64,000 nt of DNA from the NCBI RefSeq assembly GCF_025905425.1, contig NZ_CP109603.1, forward strand, positions 62,001 to 126,000, written 5' to 3'. Each line of letters starts with the position of its first letter. The first letter of the stretch is position 1. The notes under the pieces were generated by a model that saw only the letters and a program-made list of their open reading frames with translations, made no database searches and was not told the origin of the DNA. Below, one piece after another: positions 60,623-64,000 of the stretch. Source of the DNA: Pseudomonas putida (lineage in GTDB: Bacteria; Pseudomonadota; Gammaproteobacteria; Pseudomonadales; Pseudomonadaceae). The translations under genes and the position numbers were made by a program.

Positions 60623-62182
60623 TTAATCGATCATTTCGGTCTGGCGTTCGACCGGGTCGATCAGCACAGCCTTTTGCTGGCGCACCAGCAGGTCGAGGAT
60701 TTCGTCCTGGCGCTCGCCGAGGATGCCGTTGAGGCTGATGCCGTTGGCCTTGCGCGGCGCGAGCATCGAAACCTTGTACAGCTCGACCGATAGCGGCGAG
60801 TCGATCGACAGCGGGCCGGAGCCGTTGGCCGCCAGCTCGCCACCCACCACGATCAGCGATACCTTGGTGTCGAAGGGGTCGAGTGCGATGTCGCGGTCGG
60901 TGTCGGACAAGTCCTTGATGTGCCCGTACACACCGACCAGGCCGTTGGCCATGGCGACGTTTTCGTACAGGCGGATGTTCACGCTGTTGCGCACGCGGAT
61001 GCCGTGGCGGCGGTTGTTGATCAGCTTGTTGCCCCAGATCAGGTTGTCGCCGCTTTCGTACAAGGTGATGCCGTCGGTGTGGTTGCGGTAGATCTCGTTG
61101 TAGGCGATCAGGTTGTTGACGCTGTTGCGGTCGATCACCACGCCCGAGAGCTTGTTGTCGTAGCTCTTGTTGTTGATGATCCAGCTGTCGTTGACCTCAC
61201 GCGAGACGATGATCCCGTGCTTTTTCTTGGTGCCGTAGACCGTGTTGCCGGCGATGATCAGGCGGTGCGAACGGTCGTGCGGGTCGATGCCGTAGACGAT
61301 GTTGTCGCGGTAGGTGTTGTCCTTGACCACGAAGTCCTGGGTCTCGTAGCAGTAGAAGCCGTACCACATGTCGCTGAATTCCGAGCCGATGATCCAGCCG
61401 GTAGGTTCGGCGCGGCCCATCTGCTTGGACATGTTCGGGGTGTACTGCGAGATGCTCACGCCGTAGGACTTGGACTTGGCATAGCCGAAGCTCGCCATCT
61501 TGGTATTGACGATGTAAGTCTCGGTACCGCCCCACGACAGCAGGAACGGGCGGAACTCTTTCGGCGAGCGGAAGGTGGCAGGGCCGTTGTCCTTTTCGCG
61601 CCAGCCAGTGACCTGGGTGTCGGTGACGAACAGCTTGCCGTCGTTGACCAGAAACGCGCCGCCTTCCTGGGACAGGCGCAGCTGCTTGACCTTGCCGTCG
61701 ATCTCGAGGATGCCCTTGTGCCCGACCACGATCGGCAGGCGCGACAGGTACACGCCCGGCTCGACTTCGCGCAGGTACTGTTTGGGTACCTGCTTGCTCA
61801 ACTCGACCAGGTCCACATGGCCGTCGTCGACGAAGATCGCCTGCGGGATGCCATGCTGACGCTGCACCCACTCGGCGGCCTTGTTGTCACCGCCGATGAA
61901 TTCCTTGAGTGACACTTCCTGAAGCATGCGCCGCACGCTGACCTTGCCTGTGTGGCTGCGGTCGATCTTTTTCTGCACGGCCTCGGCCGTGAAGCCTGTG
62001 AGGTCGGGCAGCTTCGGCGGGTCCATGTGCAGCGGCTCGACCGGTGCGGCAGAGATGGTGTAGGTCTTGGCCTGCTGCAGTTCCTTGGCAATCACCGTGG
62101 GTTCGGCGGCGGCTGCCAGGCCTGAGGCCAGCAGCAAGGCGCTGGCCAGCAGGCTGTGACGTAGGTGCGGGTGAAGGTTCAT
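60623..62182 (-). CDS. algG: Mannuronan C-5 epimerase AlgG
   Basis: The 519-residue periplasmic enzyme has a signal peptide ending AAAA-EPT and a right-handed beta-helix rich in Asn-containing turns. It carries the catalytic DPHD motif in YGIDPHDRSHRLIIAGN. It converts D-mannuronate to L-guluronate in the polymer and helps protect it from AlgL. 13 bases separate it from algX. Confidence 0.97.
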   Translation of the reverse strand: MNLHPHLRHSLLASALLLASGLAAAAEPTVIAKELQQAKTYTISAAPVEPLHMDPPKLPDLTGFTAEAVQKKIDRSHTGKVSVRRMLQEVSLKEFIGGDNKAAEWVQRQHGIPQAIFVDDGHVDLVELSKQVPKQYLREVEPGVYLSRLPIVVGHKGILEIDGKVKQLRLSQEGGAFLVNDGKLFVTDTQVTGWREKDNGPATFRSPKEFRPFLLSWGGTETYIVNTKMASFGYAKSKSYGVSISQYTPNMSKQMGRAEPTGWIIGSEFSDMWYGFYCYETQDFVVKDNTYRDNIVYGIDPHDRSHRLIIAGNTVYGTKKKHGIIVSREVNDSWIINNKSYDNKLSGVVIDRNSVNNLIAYNEIYRNHTDGITLYESGDNLIWGNKLINNRRHGIRVRNSVNIRLYENVAMANGLVGVYGHIKDLSDTDRDIALDPFDTKVSLIVVGGELAANGSGPLSIDSPLSVELYKVSMLAPRKANGISLNGILGERQDEILDLLVRQQKAVLIDPVERQTEMID

Positions 62183-62204
62183 GGCAACAAATCCTCTACC
62201 GGCC

Positions 62205-63683
62205 TCAGAAGCGCCAGATCACGTCGACGAAGGCACGGTGCATGTACGAGTCCGCTTCCTTGCCATAGGCGTCGCCTGGCTTGAACACACCGGCACGCAG
62301 ACGTACCAGCGCCGACGGCTCGTCGATCGCTTGGCTCATCGAAGCCGGCAGCAGGCCTTGCTTGAAGTACTTGGTCACGACCACGTCCATTTCCTGGCCG
62401 AGGTCTTTCTCGCCATTGGCCAGCGGGCGGCTGACGCCGTTGTCGTTGACCGCAGCGTTGATGCCGCTGGACCCAATGTTCTGCTGGCCATCGACGCGCC
62501 AGAACTTGTGGTAGATGAAGCTGGCGTCGTAGTCGTCGCGCAGTTGCCAGGAGGCAAACAAGGTGGCGGCCTGCAGGTTGCCCAGCTCGCCACGGAAGGC
62601 TTCGCCGAAGCGGTGCACACGCGAGCGGGTACCGGTGAAGTTGGAGCGGTTGCTTTCAAGGCCGGTCTGCTCGAAGTTGTTCGAACCGTCATCGCCACCG
62701 CCGCCGCTGCCACGGGCATAGGCCGCGCCGACTTGCCAGTTGGGGTCCAGGCGCAGGCGGATGCCAAGGTCGGTGGCCCAGGCGTTGACGTCGCCGCTTT
62801 GCTTGCCGTTGGCCACCTGGTCGTCGCCGACCTGCTGGCTGCTGAGTTTGTCGCGGTCACCGGTCAGCCAGGTCAGGCTGCCCCAGTAGTTGACGGTGTG
62901 GTCGTTGCGCCAGTTGTAGGCGTCGCTGTTGGCCTCAAGGCCCAGCCAGGTGAGATCGCCGGTACGGGTCTTGTCCAGCGCGTCGAGGGTCTCGCCGGGG
63001 CTTTTCAGGCTGCCGCTGTCATGGGTGTGGTGGGCGCGAACGCCGACCCAGTGGCCGGGTGTCCACTGCGTGGCGATGTTGCCGTAGACGTGGGTGCGGT
63101 CCTTGTCTTCGGGGGCCAGCTCGGTAAGGTCGGTGCGGTATTCGCTGAAGCGCTGGGCCACGCCCAGGTCGGCCTTGAGCAGGGTGGTGTCGAAGGCCCA
63201 GTTCAGCGCTTCGATGTTGGTGTCGCGCCACATGCCGTCGTCGCTGCGCAGGCGCTGACGGCCAAAGCGCAGTTGCTCGCCCGGGTAGGCGGTGAGGCCG
63301 CTGTAGCCGACCCAGAACTCGCGCATGGCCAGGTAGCTTTTGTCTGGCTTGCGGCTGTCGTCACCGGTGTCGGTGGTGGTGCCGTCGTCGTTCTGGCGCA
63401 GGGTGTCGGTTTCGATGGTGTCGGTGGCCGCGACGGCCTGGCCCATGGCGTAGGCACTCCAGTTGCCGCGTTCGCCGTACACCCAAGGGCGCAGGTCGAG
63501 GCCCAGGCCGTTGACGTCGCCGCCGGGGCGAGTGCCGAGGTCGCGGTCGTCTTCAGACTGGCCGGTGATTTTCACGTCCAGGCCGAAGTTTTTCTGGGCG
63601 GTCATGTCGGCCAGGGTCGGGCAGGACCACAGCAGGGCGAAGCTCAGGCCGATGCCGGCTTTCACGAAGGGATTGAGCGTCAT
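62205..63683 (-). CDS. algE: Outer-membrane alginate export porin AlgE
   Basis: The 492-residue outer-membrane protein has a signal peptide ending TLA-DMT. Regular alternating beta-strands follow ([49 protein letters not shown]) with a C-terminal Phe (VIWRF). It forms the 18-strand alginate channel. Its start overlaps the algK stop by 4 bases, matching the known AlgK-AlgE partnership. Confidence 0.96.
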   Translation of the reverse strand: MTLNPFVKAGIGLSFALLWSCPTLADMTAQKNFGLDVKITGQSEDDRDLGTRPGGDVNGLGLDLRPWVYGERGNWSAYAMGQAVAATDTIETDTLRQNDDGTTTDTGDDSRKPDKSYLAMREFWVGYSGLTAYPGEQLRFGRQRLRSDDGMWRDTNIEALNWAFDTTLLKADLGVAQRFSEYRTDLTELAPEDKDRTHVYGNIATQWTPGHWVGVRAHHTHDSGSLKSPGETLDALDKTRTGDLTWLGLEANSDAYNWRNDHTVNYWGSLTWLTGDRDKLSSQQVGDDQVANGKQSGDVNAWATDLGIRLRLDPNWQVGAAYARGSGGGGDDGSNNFEQTGLESNRSNFTGTRSRVHRFGEAFRGELGNLQAATLFASWQLRDDYDASFIYHKFWRVDGQQNIGSSGINAAVNDNGVSRPLANGEKDLGQEMDVVVTKYFKQGLLPASMSQAIDEPSALVRLRAGVFKPGDAYGKEADSYMHRAFVDVIWRF

Positions 63684-64000
63684 AGCGAGTCCTCACCGTC
63701 TACTTCTTTGTCGTCGTCTTGCAAGGCTTCGATGGCCAGCGAGCTGTTGCCCACCTGGGCCATGCTGCCGCGTGCCTGCTTTTCCTGCGCCAGCAGGCGC
63801 TGTGCCTGGCCGCGCTGGTCAGGCGTGAGTTGCTGGTCGAGTTGCTGCAGCATTTCGCTCGACTGCGGCGTCGGGTTGGCCTGCGCGAGCTGGGCGAACA
63901 CCCAGGCGTTGCCGGGTTGCGGGCGGATGCCATGGCCTTCGCTGAACAGCTGGGCGAGGGCGTAGTCGGCACTGTTCTGGCCACCGCGGGCGGCGCTGAG
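63680..64000 (-). CDS. algK: Alginate secretion lipoprotein AlgK (C-terminal part)
   Basis: Only the last 106 codons are inside the window; the rest lies beyond base 64000. The visible part has Sel1/TPR-like helices ([30 protein letters not shown]) and an acidic tail ([12 protein letters not shown]). AlgK is an outer-membrane lipoprotein that assembles the AlgE channel. Assignment rests on this segment and the position next to algE. Confidence 0.9.
   Translation of the reverse strand, partial: LSAARGGQNSADYALAQLFSEGHGIRPQPGNAWVFAQLAQANPTPQSSEMLQQLDQQLTPDQRGQAQRLLAQEKQARGSMAQVGNSSLAIEALQDDDKEVDGEDSL

Overview
The window looks like chromosomal DNA of a fluorescent pseudomonad of the Pseudomonas putida group. 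The evidence is high-GC coding with ATG, GTG and TTG starts; many copies of the short Pseudomonas REP palindrome, usually as inverted pairs between genes; a FabV-type enoyl-ACP reductase; a short LOV photoreceptor whose sequence I recognise as the PpSB1-LOV type; the hmgR-hmgA-fahA-maiA tyrosine/phenylalanine module; fecIRA; and an alginate operon. I see no phage genes, transposases, CRISPR arrays, tRNA or rRNA genes.

Left part (1-9100). The window opens inside a decayed metE: a long N-terminal piece, an in-frame stop, then two scraps of the normal C-terminus. An SDR with Phe in place of the catalytic Tyr, a thiolase, and a small PepSY / cytochrome b561 pair follow. Then comes a tightly packed agmatine-type operon on the minus strand (aguA, aguB, an orphan polyamine-binding protein, and a Tat-exported second deiminase), with a divergent LysR gene.

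Middle part 1 (9200-25600). fabV and a hydrolase are followed by hopJ/DUF1244/folM/ABM-family genes on the minus strand, then a light-sensing locus. That locus holds a MerR regulator of the B12-independent class II LitR (PplR) type, a PilZ-like protein, the LOV protein and a MioC-like flavodoxin. Next are an alpha/beta hydrolase, the hmg module with a 17-bp HmgR operator, leucine dehydrogenase, yebG with a perfect LexA box, an overlooked 53-codon Cys-rich ORF, psiE and a ribosome-hibernation-factor-like gene.

Middle part 2 (25700-38430). Two iron-uptake signalling systems lie back to back around a Fur-like box: fecI-fecR-fecA to the left, and DUF3649 / PepSY-TM / DUF3325 / ECF sigma / FecR / TonB receptor to the right. 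An AraC regulator and a divergent DMT exporter follow.

Right part (38440-64000). A 2-ketoacid reductase and a LysR gene divergent from an AaeXAB-like efflux operon with its own outer-membrane channel come first. After a universal stress protein there is a LysR gene and an EmrAB-OprM-type operon, each preceded by the same near-perfect palindrome, then an SDR and a small membrane protein. The distal alginate operon, read right to left (algK-partial, E, G, X, L, I, J, F, A), has a REP pair inserted between algL and algI.

Functions are assigned from recognisable family motifs and gene order; no database search was run. Best leads: the predicted slow-reverting LOV/PplR light switch with unexplained inverted repeats in its promoter region, the cysteine-rich small ORF overlapping the SOS box, the paired cytosolic/Tat-exported deiminases, the shared LysR palindrome, and a REP pair collapsed into a perfect 22-bp-arm hairpin.
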